From positions 6,746,001 through 6,810,000 of the forward strand of contig NC_083512.1 in NCBI RefSeq assembly GCF_032362555.1: a stretch of DNA of 64,000 nt, in the 5' to 3' direction. Each line of letters starts with the position of its first letter. Position 1 is the first letter of the stretch. Positions 51,033 to 63,820 of this stretch are shown one piece after another. Source of the DNA: Amyelois transitella. Its lineage: Eukaryota > Arthropoda > Insecta > Lepidoptera > Pyralidae. The notes under the pieces are model-generated. The model did not search any database. It worked only from the letters and a program-made list of their open reading frames with translations, and was not told the DNA's origin. Made by a program: the position numbers and the translations under genes.

Positions 51033-54000
51033 ATGTTTTGTTGGGGCAACGGAACTCATCACGAATTGTGCATAGAAACTTCAGACAATATTGATTTGGT
51101 ATGTGTTGTTTATTATTTCAATTAAAAAGATAAAACATAAAAATTTGATACCCTGAAATAACTATTTGTAAATTGTTAAATGCTCAAAAGTTATATCACG
51201 TCTATGTCCCTTGCGGGGTAGCCAGAGCCAACAGTCTTGAAAAGACTGAATGGCCACATTCAGCCATTTGGCTTAATGATAGAATTAAGATTCAAATAGT
51301 GACAGCTTACTAGCCCATCGCCCAAAAAAGAATTGCAAGTTTGTAAGCCTATCCCTTGGTCGCCTTTAACGACATCCGTGTGAAAGAGATGGAGTGCTCC
51401 TATTCTTTTTTGTATTGGTGCTGGAAACCACACGGCATGTTACATTTTTAATATCATTAATTTGTGTTAAATCATCCAATAACTACTAGTACTTCATTGA
51501 ATTTAGGTTATAAAACCGACTCTATCAAAATGGAAAGAAAGCACTCACATTTGGTCTGTGACTGCTGGGGAGTTTCATGCACTCTACCTCACACAAGGTG
51601 GTCATCTTTATTCCTGTGGAAGCAATGAAGTTGGTCAGCTAGGGCGTCACACTGAGAAAGATGGAAAATCTCCAGGTAAACATAATTTATTTTTCTACTA
51701 TTCAAAGAGAGTTTTAAATGTAGATGAAGCGAAAGAAGTGCAGGGATTGTGGCAAGTGGAAAAATGTAGTCTCTACCTACCGCTCTAGTAAAGAGATGTT
51801 ATTTTATGTATCTATGTATTATTGTCCCCTATATACATGTTTATTTATTGATGGTACAACAGTTTAGCCATTCTACCCTTTATATAAATTCTATTAAAGT
51901 AAATTAATTGATGTGTCAATCAGTAACTGTTTGATTAATGAACTTTTTCATGATTTTAGGATTAGTTGAAAAATTCAAAGAATTCAAGATTTTGACAGTG
52001 GCATGTGGAATTCAACATTCTCTGGCAGTAAATGAATGGGGAATCCCATACGGCTGGGGATGCAACAGCATGGGGCAACTTGGAGTTGATGTATCTGACA
52101 TGCATTCACAAAATGTGCCTTGTGTTGTAAAGGGTTTAGCGACCAAACATGTTATTCAGATTGCATGTGGTTTTTATCATTCTGTTGCATTAACTATTAG
52201 TAAGTACTCATAGTCTTTTCTTCTAGTCTTTTAATTTCATATTATAAGCTATTTGTTACTATCTACTTATTTGTTTAAATAATTTTTTTAAATAAATTAT
52301 TCAACATAAAAAAGATAACATATTTTTATACATTCAGATGGAGATCTTTATTCATGGGGAGCAAACAGTTATGGTCAATGTGGCCTGGGAACAATGACGA
52401 ACAAAGAAATGAAACCACAACAAATTACATCATTGTATGGTGTACCTATTGCACTGATAGCTTGTGGTAGCAATCATACATTTGTCTTATCAAAGTAAGT
52501 ATGTTTTTATATTAATATTTTTTATTATGGTGCAATGCATAAAAATTTGTTTGTTCATAAATATTATTTGTTTGTTTGTAATATCTTTATTGCATAGAAA
52601 TTTACACAGTAACAAGAAAATAGTACATAGTTATAAAAGAAACAAATCACTTGCAATGGTGGACTTATCCCATGAAGGGATCTCTTCCTGACATTACTGA
52701 CATAGAAGTAAGAGTAGGTTTCTGTGAAAAATATTAATACCATACTATATAACAATCAAAATCAGAATAATATACAACATTACTAAATTGTAGTGATATA
52801 AGATGTTAATGTTATGGTGACAAATCAGGTGTTGTGAAATTACCAGTTTATGATGACACATTTATCAGTGCACACTATGTCCATAGTCTTATATTATTGG
52901 GAATTCTATGATTTTAACAGACAATAATTACTCAAACTAACTTTAGAAAAATGGAGAGTAGGACCACTCCATATATTTTTGTAATAGGCGACTAAGGGAC
53001 AATCTAAAAATGTGGGATTCTTCTTGTAGGTGAAAGGTTTTTAACCTCAATTCCATATAAAGCCAAACAGCTGAATATGGCCTGTCAGTCTTTTCAAGGC
53101 TTTTTGCTCTATTTACCTCGCAAGGTATATAGACATGGTTTTAAGTATGTATTTAGAAAACTAAAACTATTAAATCCTTCAGCCATATTTCATTGTTATA
53201 AACGAAGTGTTTTGGATGCCAAAGATGAAATAAGTAAGAGGAACCTTGTATTTTGTATATTGTAATTTTTACAGATCTGGTGCCGTTTTTGGGTGGGGGA
53301 AAAATTCTCATGGACAATTAGGCCTACAGGACAAAGAAAACAGATGTTATCCTGTTCATTTAAAGACATTGCGTAATGTCAAAGTATGTATTTATTTTTA
53401 AACATAATATAAATTTACATACATATTTAAATATAGTCATGTCTATATCCCTTGCAGGGTAGACAGTGCCAACATTCTTGTAAAGACTGAAAGGCCTTGT
53501 TCAGCGGTCCTATTCTTTTTTTTATTAGTGCCAGTTACCACACGGCAAAAAAAATAAATAAATATATAAATTTTCAATTGAACTACCCGAATCATTTGCT
53601 TTGTACATACATAAACATACATAAAATCACGCCTTTTTCTCGAAAGGGTGGAGACTACATCTTTCCACTTGCCACGATCTATGCTTTTGCTTGTAGACAA
53701 TGTGCATTCTTTAGATTTAAGAGATCTATATTTGCAATTTGATTCTATTCTATTTAAGTCCCAAAATAGCTTTAACCTAGAATTTTAATACCCTGGTTTA
53801 TTACCGAAAATCCTTATAATTTCGTAATTGATTTATTGATTGATTAAAAAAAAATATTTCTTTTCAGGTTTGTCACATTGCATGCGGAGAAGATTTCACT
53901 GTGTTTTTGACACTAGATGGAGGTGTATTTACATGTGGTGTTGGTGAATATGGACAAACAGGGCATGGCACAACTAGAGATGAATTGGTTCCAAGGAAGG

Positions 54001-57000
54001 TGAGTAAAATAATATTTTAACTGGCGTTAATCCTATTGTCGTTTGATTTATTCGAGTCGTCGGTTATACGAGTATATATATATATATATATATCATGCCG
54101 AGGTGTAGAAAACTCATGTCATATTCACAGAAAAACTCCTTATGACTTTAATGATGATGATGATAGAAACTATCTAACTAAAGGTTGGATCATAATCATT
54201 AATTCCCTGAATGTGCAGTTTTAATATAGATGTTTTACCTCACTGTTAGCAGAATAGTACATTTAGTACATTATTCGAAAGTATTTTCTGTTATCAGATT
54301 AAACAGTTCACTAGTTTCTTTTACATCCATAAGAAACTAATAATTAATAAAACCTGGCCTTTCAGATATTTTTATAATACGGATAAATAGAATTCATTGT
54401 TTATTGTTTTTTTTGTTGGAAAATATTAGGATATGGACTTCGTTTTTGGAAAAAAAAATGTTTTGAATGTTGCCATTAATGTAATGGGTTCAAAGAATCA
54501 AGAGTTTGTAATTTTTGTATTAATTTATGATATTGTCATATGGCTATTTAACGCATAAATAGTATTATACTATTTTCTGTCAGTCCTCGGCATCCGTCTG
54601 TACCTTTACCCTGCTTTGAAAATCCAAGAGGAAGCTACATGGGCGTTTCCTATTTGCAACTGAGGGAATTTAATTGATTCATTCACCTCTAGCATATTTA
54701 ATATACTGTTATTTTTACACCCAGGTAATGGAACTAATGGGCAGTACAGTGACGCAAGTGGCGTGCGGTCGCAGACACGTGCTGTGCCGCGTGGGCGACC
54801 GCATCCTGGCCTGCGGGTACGGGGCGCGCGGCCAGTTGGGCTGTCGGCGGATTTCCTTCGCTTTGGTGCCTACCCCCGTCACTTTCACGCCTAGCGACGA
54901 TTCTCCGGTTAGTGGTGGTAATTTAGCTTAATGCGTATTTTTGAAAGTCATCTCTTAAGTAACTATTACTATATTATAAATAGTTCCGACTGTAAGTACA
55001 CTACTCACTCCAAGCATCCTTTTGCATGGGTTGTGGCTAAAGTTTATGACCAAAATTTAATTTAAAGGTTTTAATATATTTTTTTTTTGTATTACAATTG
55101 TGTCTTCTATATTAAGAAGGAATAAAAGTAAGCTCACACTTTTTGGTAAAAAGAAGTATCAGTCAAACTTATAAACAATGATTTCTTAAACCTTAGTTCT
55201 ATGTTCCATCTATGTTCAACATTTGGTATAACGACATAGAATAGAATAGATTTATTTTCAAAATTAGATACAAGGTATCACTTATTTGCGTCACATAATT
55301 TATATCTTATAATATATAATACGCATGTAAGCGCATATAAACTTTAACACGTGATATCAGTCATTAGGTACTTCTACAAAAATAATATAAATATATTTGT
55401 TCCGGTGATTGGCTATGTTGATGCTATTCTTAAAATGCTGTTATGTTCTTGTATAATAAACTATAATTTTAAAAAATACTTACTGTTTCGCCATATTAAC
55501 TACATAAATTTTCCATGCAGACAGATTCGCCGGGCCAAAGCAAGGTATATAAAGCTACTGATGTTGTTTCATATTAGCTAGCTAGCACCTTTTATAATTC
55601 TGCACTATTTTTGCCACCAAGTTTTATTTTATATATTTTGACATTTAAGTAGAATATGCATGATTGATATAACAACTGATTTTATATCCATTGTAAACGG
55701 TAAATTCTTAGTGTAACTAAAGTAGTTATAATTTATCTATCCTACTATCTGTAAATAAATGTTTTAATGTCCGTCATTTATTATTTAGTGCAGTCAAAGA
55801 AGGCATTCAATATTTTTTCTATAGTCATTCATATAGTTCATTGACTTCATTACTTTGTAAATGGTAGCAAGTGTGTACATTCAACAGCTTCCCAGAATTA
55901 TTCTAATAGATGTACGACAATAGAACTAAACAATTCCTGTGCCAAGTAAACATATTGTAATTTTGTTGCAATTTGCTGATTCTCATTTTGTTATACTGGT
56001 ATGTACTATAATTGTGTATTGACTGCATTTTATTTCATTCTGAAGTACAGTAGGAGACACATAATCCTGACATCTTGTCACAAATTTTTTTAAAGGAGGT
56101 CAGGATTATCAGACAAACATGGAATAAAGATCATCCGACATGCAATTGGTGTAAGAACTCCTTGCTACATTTTTACAAATTAGTTTCCCGACTAATAGTT
56201 GAATATCCTCCTGTAGCCCAAGAAGAAACCGAGGTTGGAGAGCTCGACCAAATTTAATCGATTCAGCAGAGCTGCTTCGCCGAGCGGAAATGTTGAGTCA
56301 TTTCTATTTCAATATATTATGTTCATTGTACCCGTATACTGATGAATTTATTTTTTCTTACTTGTTGTTTTATTTTTTGGATGTTTATTTAATGTTATTC
56401 TGTGGAAGTGGTGCATTTTGATCAAGTATTTTATTCCATTTTGTTCTGTCTTTAAATAAGAACTAAATTGAAAGCTAGTACTAGCTGTCGGTTGATTATA
56501 TCTGTAAATCTGGTATATGATGACATAGTATCTCATAACTTTAAACATTTCAAGTAAATACGATTTCTATATACTTGTTTTTTTTTTTAATAAAGCGTAA
56601 TTGCTTTCCTGTCCAGGGTATTGGTGGTATCCATAGATATGTTAAAGTGGTTTTACTTTTCAACCATTCTTGTACCAAACATGTAAGAAAAAATAGACAG
56701 TTGACGTTATAGAATTGTTGGTTACCCAAGTTATATTATATAATAAGGGTGAAAAGGGGATAGTAAAGAATTTCTGTATTTTCGTTTTTATATTTTATGT
56801 ATCTATGTATCTATTTTAATTACACTTAAATTTACATTAATCAATGAAACCCATCTGAACTGTAGTAGTAAATCTATATATATGTATGTGGTAGTAGCTA
56901 GTGTTATGTTAGACTGTATTTTTTTTTGACATAATTTGTAGTTACTAAATCGCTAGTGATATTATAATTTTTTATATTTCTATTTGCATACTAATATTAT

Positions 57001-60000
57001 GATTGTTTTATATTTCAACGAAGTTATTGGTCTAAATAAATAATACCTAGCATCTGCGACTTTGTTAGATGTCCTTTTATTCCAAACAGACTAAAGACAT
57101 TCTTTTTGAAATCCCCATATAGTTAAAACACTGTCCCAAAAATGCCATAGGAAAAGCATGTCAATTAATGAATTTTAAATGATGTACTGATAATAAATAA
57201 AAGTTATTATTTCTTCAGTTTTCGCCAGAAATTCTCGGCGGACCTATCAAAGTGTTTGCGGGCTTCGATCACAGTTTTCTAGTCACAAACTGTGAAAGGG
57301 CGACGGCAGACTTCCGCATACCAGATCCAAATAAACAAATTCTAACATTAAACTTGACAAAATTGCATTCCTGTGAATCTTATAAGGATAGTGACGTAGT
57401 AAACCAAGTGAGTATGCCTTACTTAATTTGACTCCCACTACTAGTTCATGATATCTTTATATAACTGATGACTCATTACAGTCAAGGCCTTAACAAAGCT
57501 TATCGTGCAGTAATATAATGTAACGTGGTGTAATATTGAAAACATGTTATAAATCATGTTATAAATGCATTATATATCTTCACTTTTTACAGGACTTAAT
57601 GGCTTACTTAGAGACAGCATTTGGCTCATTAGCATGCATCAATGGATCGTTTTTGTTACCGAATAATGCGCATTTCGGCTGCAACACAAAAACGCCGGGT
57701 GTGGATTTGAAACAAGCTGAAGAAGCGTTTTCGGTCATTAGCCGGTACGAAAACTCCTCAATAAAGGATATTGTAAGTTGTTCGACGTAACTAATATTTG
57801 TGAATAAATGAATAACTTATTGCACAAAAAATTGATCATATTGTATTACTTTATTGAAATTCCATCTATTTTACATTTTTTGTGATACATTAAGTTCTTT
57901 CTACATATCGTGCGTTGGTTTTGAAAGTAAAAATTTTAAATAAGTCATTTTGTACATAAGAAATTCTGCTAATTGTTTTGGCATTCTATTAACTGGTCGT
58001 CAAATCGCGAACGCGTTCAGAGCTCCACTTTGTAAGTTATTCCGTTGTGTTATTGATAGTTAATGCAGATGTTCAACGGTAAGATTACTTGTGGATGCTG
58101 TTAAGGATACAGGGGCTTGTTTAGCCACACTCTAATGACTGCAACACTGTAGTGCCTGCGTAACCATGGGGAAAGATGCGTTGATTTAATATGACGTATA
58201 AACCAATAACAAAATCATTTCCAAAAAGATTAAATTCTAATACTTATTTTAGATATTCAACCACCTGACTGAGAACATATTGAAAAAGATGAAAGTATCG
58301 CCTCCAGACGTTGAAGCGCTTAGATTGTTCCTGATATTGCCTCTTTATCACGAGATGAGGAACCCTAGGCGACATACTGAGTTACAGGTAATATTATATT
58401 TAAGATAAAGATTTAATTAGATACAACAACTAATGTCTCCTTCCTCCTGGCGTAAACCCGAACTAATCCGTGCCTTTTTGGATAGGAGCCCGGGTCGCGC
58501 CTGTTACGATGATCCTGGATTCTATGAGAAGCGACCCCATCTGACTTCCTCAGCCTTAGCAGGGGAACCTAACCTGCATTTGATCATGGTTATACATCCA
58601 GTTGTCCTAAATGAGTATATTCCCTCGATATTTCAGAGTAGAGTATTGGTTAGCTCTTAAACTAATGACCGTGACTAAGAAAAGGGTTATAGATGTGTAA
58701 TAACTCGGTTTATGTCGGTGTAGTATTTGAATCTGTGCCATGATGCATTTTTATTGGTTTGACCTGAATACTGACGCTCTTATATGTATGTATAAATAGT
58801 TGCGTAATAATACTTAGTTGATTTTCTAACATCCAGGGTCCTTTTGCTGAGGCATTTAACAACTTATCAGTTCTACCTCAGCAAATAGTGCAGCGGTGGT
58901 GGGAGGCGCAGCCGGCGGAGTATTTTGAAATGCTAGTTGATATATTCAAGAGTGTCATAGTGTACGAACTAATGCAACCTGTAGTTCAGGCCAATAAGGT
59001 AAGAATTTTACTCTGAAATATAACCAACATAGGGAAAAGCAACCTATAAATGAAAAATATCATAGTGAAGAAGTGACCTAGAATACAGACTACCTTCTTT
59101 TCTTTTTTATTCTTAGTAAAATCGAATAAAAGGTTAATTCAAACTTTTTTGTGAGATAGCTTAAAAAAAAAACAAAATTTTGGAGCTAGGCTCTAATCAA
59201 ATATGTATATATAATGTTTCAGAAAATTTATTTCACACATAGTATAATACAGATATTGAACGCGTTGTCATCGTTAAATAAAATTAACTTCACTAATCCA
59301 AAGAAACCTAAGATAGCAGCAGAATTTTTCTACATAGAAGATTTATGTAATTACGTCGACATAGCTACAGATTACATCAATTGGATAACCGATAAAGGCG
59401 TAAGTGTATTCCAAACTAAATAAAAGTAATACTATAATAATACAGATTATTTTAAATGTTTTGTGTCCTAAAAGTACCGAGTAGGTTAATTTTTGTTTGT
59501 CAGCTGTATTTATTTTTTTATTATATAATTATGTACACAAAAGAATATACAGGAGCATTTAACACAGAAATTGTAGTACTAAGATGCTACTTATTTAGAA
59601 ATTTGTTCCAGAAGTAAAATTTAATTATGCATGTCAAACTTCAGTAATATGCAGTGATTCAAATTGTGCCATTATAGATCAGTCAGTCATGCTTTCTTTA
59701 TCGATATTCTGATTGAGATGGCCACGTATGCACTGAAACGACCAATCAATTTTCATTCCAGGCGACGCAGCCTCACATGTGTAACTATCCGTTCCTATTC
59801 GACGTCCAATGCAAATCTCTTCTCCTGAAGATTGACCAGCAACTACAGATGCAAATGGCCATTAACCGGGCCGCCACTCAGATGTTCACACGACTCATAA
59901 TCGACCCCACGTACGAGTACCACACACAAGACCAGTTCTTGAACTTGACAGTTTCAAGAAATCAATTAGTTAGAGACACGATGCTGCAAATCAGTAATCA

Positions 60001-63000
60001 TGATAGCTCACAGCTCAAGAAGCCTTTAAGGGTAAGTGACGATGTTTTTATATACATGATCACGCTATTGGCTCTGCAAAGCAAGGGATATAGACGTGAC
60101 TATATGTATGTTTGTATGATCACGCTATGATCCTATTCCGGAGAGGTATATGTAGAGTCACAGACTATTTTCTATTTGACACGATTTGGTGGCAAATGCC
60201 GAAGCAAAAATCAGTTTTTTTGATAAATATTCAATGTATAGAATTTGATTTTAACTGTGTTATTGTATGTATTGATTTCCTTATTCAGATAACATTTGAA
60301 GGCGAAGAAGCCGAGGACGCGGGCGGGGTGAGAAAGGAATTCTTCTTGTTACTTTTGAAAGAAATATTTGATCCGGTTTATGGCATGTTTAAACAGTCGG
60401 AGGAGACCAACATGATTTGGTTCTCGAACAACCCCTTTGAAGATGAAGTAATGTATTATTTAATAGGTGAGTAAGAAAGTTTATTTTTTCTTAAATACTA
60501 AATCCAATCTTTCTCATGAACTTTCGTGTATAACATGTATTATTTATATAATACAAATGAGTTGACAAAAATATAGTTTCATTCATGTATTATTTATATA
60601 ATACAAATGAGTTTCTAACAAAAGGTAACTAAATTTCTAACCAAACGAGCAAATCGTATGTGTTGTTTCTATGAACAATGCCATGGAATGTTCTTATTAC
60701 TATATACTTTTCTATGTGGACCTATGTACATCCTGAACTATGTAATACTATGTATCACGTCTTTATCCCTTATGGGGTACTTAACACAGTCCCTCAAATT
60801 AATTGAAAGGTCACGTTGAACTATGGAATTGAGAATCAAATAGTTACTGATTACTAACCCGTCGACTAAAAGAAGAATCCCAAGTTTAGTGAGCTTAATA
60901 ATAAAGTACAATAGCAAATATAAGTGGAAGGTCTAATTAACCGAACTTTTTCAGGTGCAATCTACGGCCTAGCGATATACAACTCTATAATAATTTACGT
61001 TCCGTTTCCCCTGGTGCTGTACAAGAAGTTGTTGGGCGAGTCCGTCATGTTGGACGACCTCACAGACTTATATCCGACACTGGCTAATAGTTTGAAGAGC
61101 CTTTTAGACTATCCGGATGATGATGTTGAAGAAGTATGTCATTTTGTTGCTATTTTAGAGATATATTTAGTGATCTACACTTTTAGAATTGTGGCTCACA
61201 GGACGATTCAGTGATTTCGGTATGGTTTGCACTATTTAATTACCTAACTGAAATCAAAAGGCAGGTTGATTCAGTCTCCACACTCCCCTGGGTGAAGACC
61301 CGGGGGGTCGTCCGTAATTCCTTCATAATCTATACTAATATTATAAAGCTGAAGAGTTTGTTTTGTTTGTTTGTTTAAACGCGCTAATCTCAGAAACTAC
61401 TGAACCGATTTGAATAATACTTTCACTGTTAGATAGTCTATTTATCGAGGAAGGCTATAGGCTACATATTATCCCGGATTTCCTACGGGAAACGTCAACA
61501 ATGCAGGTGAAAGTTGAATTAGTCGGCCATCTGCGAGCTTTCCACGCGAACGCTGCGCAAACCAACAAAGTTATAGTAAAACAATGTACTAAAGATGTGA
61601 AGTACTCATTTTTTGCCACAAAAAAGTCCGCGAGAGCATATATCTATCTCTTAAGGTTTACTTACAATAACCACTTTTATGTTCATTTTTTAAGATTATT
61701 TTTTCATTATAAACATAAGTTATTTTGAAACCAATTTTCTTTAATTCAGTATTAATCCTTATCCAAATAAATATGTTTATTACTTTCGGCTTTTCATGTA
61801 GACTAAAATTGCCATTTACAGTATATAAATCAGGCGAATAGGTTTTGAGATATAGTCGTTATAAGCAATTTGCAGCGAAACATTTAATACGGCGAACCAG
61901 CGTTCTTTCTAATACGCGTGCCCGCCTGCCGCCGCCCCTCACCCCGCATCTTTCGATCGCCCTGCTCTATCCTACTTCCTACATATAGATAGGTATCATT
62001 CTACTTATAATACTTCTTTTGTATGTAGCAGTGAAAACTGCATTCAAATTGAACCCGTGGTTTTGGAGATACATGCTAACATTCATTTATGTAAACAATT
62101 GTATACTGCAGCGCATCCTGGTGATTTGTAACCGTATCACCTATCTAAGAACATGCACCAATCAAATCTTAATCCAGTAATGAAAACCGCATTAAAATCG
62201 GACCAGTAGTTTTGGAGATATATGTTAACATTGGTTTGCACAAACAAACACACAAACGCACAACCTCTCACCCTAAACGCATATATACGGTCTCCGTTCG
62301 GTCGCGGGTAATGATGTGGGCCAAGTCGTCGCCAAGTCGCATAACAATTAGCAGCTATAATTGATAAAGCCGAGGAGGATGTGATGCCCAAAATAACTAT
62401 TCCACGCGGACGAAGTCGCGGGCACAGCTAGTAAAACATAAGCATGGTGAATCTTGCATCTTTGTTGCAGTAGACTATTCACACTGGTTTATTTTTAATT
62501 ATGATCTTTATCCGTACAGGTATTTAGCCTCTGCTTCGCTGTGAATACGGAAGTGTTCGATCAAATAGAAGTTCATTCACTGAAAGAGGACGGCGTAAAT
62601 TTGCCAGTTACGCACGAGAACAAAGCGGAGTACGTTGAGTTGTATGTGGATTTCTTGTTGAACAAATCCGTGGAAAATCAGTTTAGGGCTTTCAATCAGG
62701 GTTTCCAAAAGGTTTGTATGTTATGTAAATGAAATAATAACTTTTATTGTACATATTGTAAGTACCGACAAAACCTTACGAACTTGCATATTAAAAGAGT
62801 TCAACGGACAAGCGACCGTTGTAATGGGCAATCTTTTATTATGTATACCCAGTTGAAAAGGCCCAGTGAAGATGCGGTTCTCATACATTTTTATACATAC
62901 ATATAGTACTCGTAACGTCTATATCTCTTGCGGGGTAGATATAGCCGTCTTCAGAAGACAAAGGCCACGTTCGGGCTGTATTACTTTATGATAGAGTTGA

Positions 63001-63820
63001 GATTCAAATAGTGACAGGTTGCTAGCCCATCGCCTACAAGAGCAATTTTATGTATAACATTTCAACAATTCGCGAAGAAAGTTTAATACACTCTAGATAA
63101 ATTTTGATTAGAAATATAAATGTTTGTAAATTTTCGCCTACAAATTTCAAAAAGGATGGTGTATTATGGTAATTTAAATTTCGATTTGTAGCTCTTTTAA
63201 TTATAAGGTAATACCTTTTCACATTAACACTTATAAACAAAATTCCAACAGGTATGCGGCGGCAGCATAATAAAGTTGTTCAGATCTCACGAGCTGATGT
63301 CGGTGGTGATCGGCAACGAGGAGTATGACTGGGACGTGTTCGAGAGCAATTGCGAGTACAAGAACGGTTTCTCTTCGTCTGACCCTCAAGTGCGGTGAGT
63401 TTTCCTTGGCATTTATTACTTTAACCCTACAGATGCGACGTATTAAATGAGCGAAAGCGTATTGTTAGAGCCTAGAATCCACTATGCTTTTATCAGGTCA
63501 GACGACACATCGTCGATAGTGATTTATTGGTCATATATTCCACCCTTAAATTCCTAAATTTTTTATACTTAGCGAACCGTTATCATTTTGGAATTCTCTC
63601 GTCTCTTTTTCCGATACGTAGTAGGTATCAGGGTACTAGGACAATTAGGCTATTTTCTAAACAATCTGTTGAAATAGGTAGTCATTTATTTGTATATTTT
63701 TTTTGTTGCAGGTGGTTCTGGGAAGTGTTCCATGAGTTGTCAATTGAAGACAAAAAAAAGTTCCTATTATTTTTAACAGGAAGCGATCGAGTGCCGATTC
63801 AAGGCATGAGAGACATAAAA
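51033..63820 (+). CDS. HERC4: HERC4-type RCC1/HECT ubiquitin ligase, 18 exons, 3' end outside window
   Basis: Exons 51033-51098, 51507-51675, 51960-52199, 52338-52494, 53275-53383, 53868-53999, 54725-54907, 57219-57407, 57593-57772, 58253-58387, 58837-58998, 59223-59399, 59762-60031, 60289-60466, 60955-61133, 62520-62711, 63252-63394 and 63712-63820. All are GT-AG and in phase, giving 990 codons; human HERC4 has about 1057 residues. Start MFCWGNGTHHE. Residues about 1-350 are an RCC1-like propeller with WG-N-GQLG blades (CGSNEVGQLG, WGCNSMGQLG, WGANSYGQCG, WGKNSHGQLG, CGYGARGQLG). A helical linker follows (ACINGSFLLP, LPQQIVQRWWE). The HECT domain runs from about residue 700 (EDAGGVRKEFFLLLLKEIFD, NKSVENQFRAFNQGF, FLLFLTGSDRVP). 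The exon with the catalytic cysteine lies beyond 64000. HERC proteins transfer ubiquitin from E2 to substrates in the cytosol. Confidence 0.95.
51190..51440 (-). repeat. Dispersed repeat, longest copy in window
   Basis: cgtctatgtcccttgcgggg, gccaacagtcttgaaaagac, cagcttactagcccatcgcc, tttaacgacatccgtgtgaa and aaaccacacggcatgttaca form a continuous block shared in part with 53.44-53.55, 60.75-60.90 and 62.90-63.05 kb. Probably the 3' region of a non-LTR element. HERC4 intron 1. Confidence 0.65.
51710..51820 (+). repeat. 3'-end fragment of (tatg)n-tailed non-LTR element
   Basis: gtagatgaagcgaaagaagt, then ggattgtggcaagtggaaaa and ttattttatgtatctatgta. HERC4 intron 2. Confidence 0.7.
52565..52705 (-). 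repeat. Non-LTR 3'-end fragment
   Basis: atatctttattgcatagaaa, then ggtggacttatcccatgaag and gatctcttcctgac have the same plan as the 3' end of the gata-tailed elements (tctttattg ... ggacttatc ... atctcttcc), but are diverged. HERC4 intron 4. Confidence 0.5.
53440..53700 (-). repeat. Two adjoining dispersed-repeat fragments
   Basis: 53440-53550 matches the family of 51.19-51.44 kb (tcccttgcagggtagacagt, gttaccacacggcaaaaaaa). 53605-53690 is an inverted 3' end of the (tatg)n element (acatacataaaatcacgcct, ctttccacttgccacgatct). Both are in HERC4 intron 5. Confidence 0.6.
54072..54092. repeat. (AT)n microsatellite
   Basis: gtatatatatatatatatat inside HERC4 intron 6. Confidence 0.85.
54908..57218. 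other. HERC4 intron 7, mostly without recognised features
   Basis: A 2.3-kb AT-rich intron. It holds the candidate microexon at 55521-55544 and an inverted dispersed-repeat tail at about 55225-55300 (atagaatagaatagatttat). Nothing else was recognised. Confidence 0.6.
55521..55544 (+). CDS. HERC4: Candidate 24-bp microexon of HERC4
   Basis: A strong acceptor (ttttccatgcag) and an acceptable donor (AAG then gtatat) bracket exactly 24 bases, which add eight in-phase residues (TDSPGQSK). The 2.3-kb intron between exon 7 and exon 8 has phase 0 on both sides, so including it keeps the frame. It would lengthen a loop at the end of the propeller (after SDDSP). Vertebrate HERC4 has a longer segment at this place. 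Alternative or constitutive use cannot be told. Confidence 0.45.
58436..58660 (-). mobile_element. SINE copy, inverted
   Basis: Read on the minus strand it contains tttaggacaactggatgtat, aaatgcaggttaggttcccc, gaagtcagatggggtcgctt, acccgggctcctatccaaaa and cgccaggaggaag, the family body and tail in order. HERC4 intron 10. The 75-residue plus-strand frame here is a by-product. Confidence 0.8.
60534..60613. repeat. 30-bp direct repeat pair
   Basis: catgtattatttatataata followed by caaatgagtt occurs twice, about 59 bp apart, in HERC4 intron 14. It is a local duplication. Confidence 0.85.
60745..60900 (-). repeat. Dispersed repeat fragment
   Basis: cacgtctttatcccttatgg, agtccctcaaattaattgaa and ttactaacccgtcgactaaa. 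Same family as 51.19-51.44 kb, diverged. Confidence 0.55.
61329..62431 (+). mobile_element. Non-autonomous Helitron in HERC4 intron 15
   Basis: Starts tctatactaatattataaag after an A and ends ggcacagCTAG before a T. The TC...CTRR ends and A/T insertion site are those of Helitrons. Ten or so bases before the end is a short hairpin (cgcggac gaa gtcgcg with one bulged base). It contains the phrase gaaactactgaaccgatttg common in lepidopteran repeats. No Rep/helicase frame is present; the short plus-strand frame at 61501 shows no resemblance. Confidence 0.82.
62905..63050 (-). repeat. Dispersed repeat fragment
   Basis: cgtctatatctcttgcgggg, aatagtgacaggttgctagc and ccatcgcctacaagagcaat. Same family as 51.19-51.44 kb. 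HERC4 intron 16. Confidence 0.6.
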
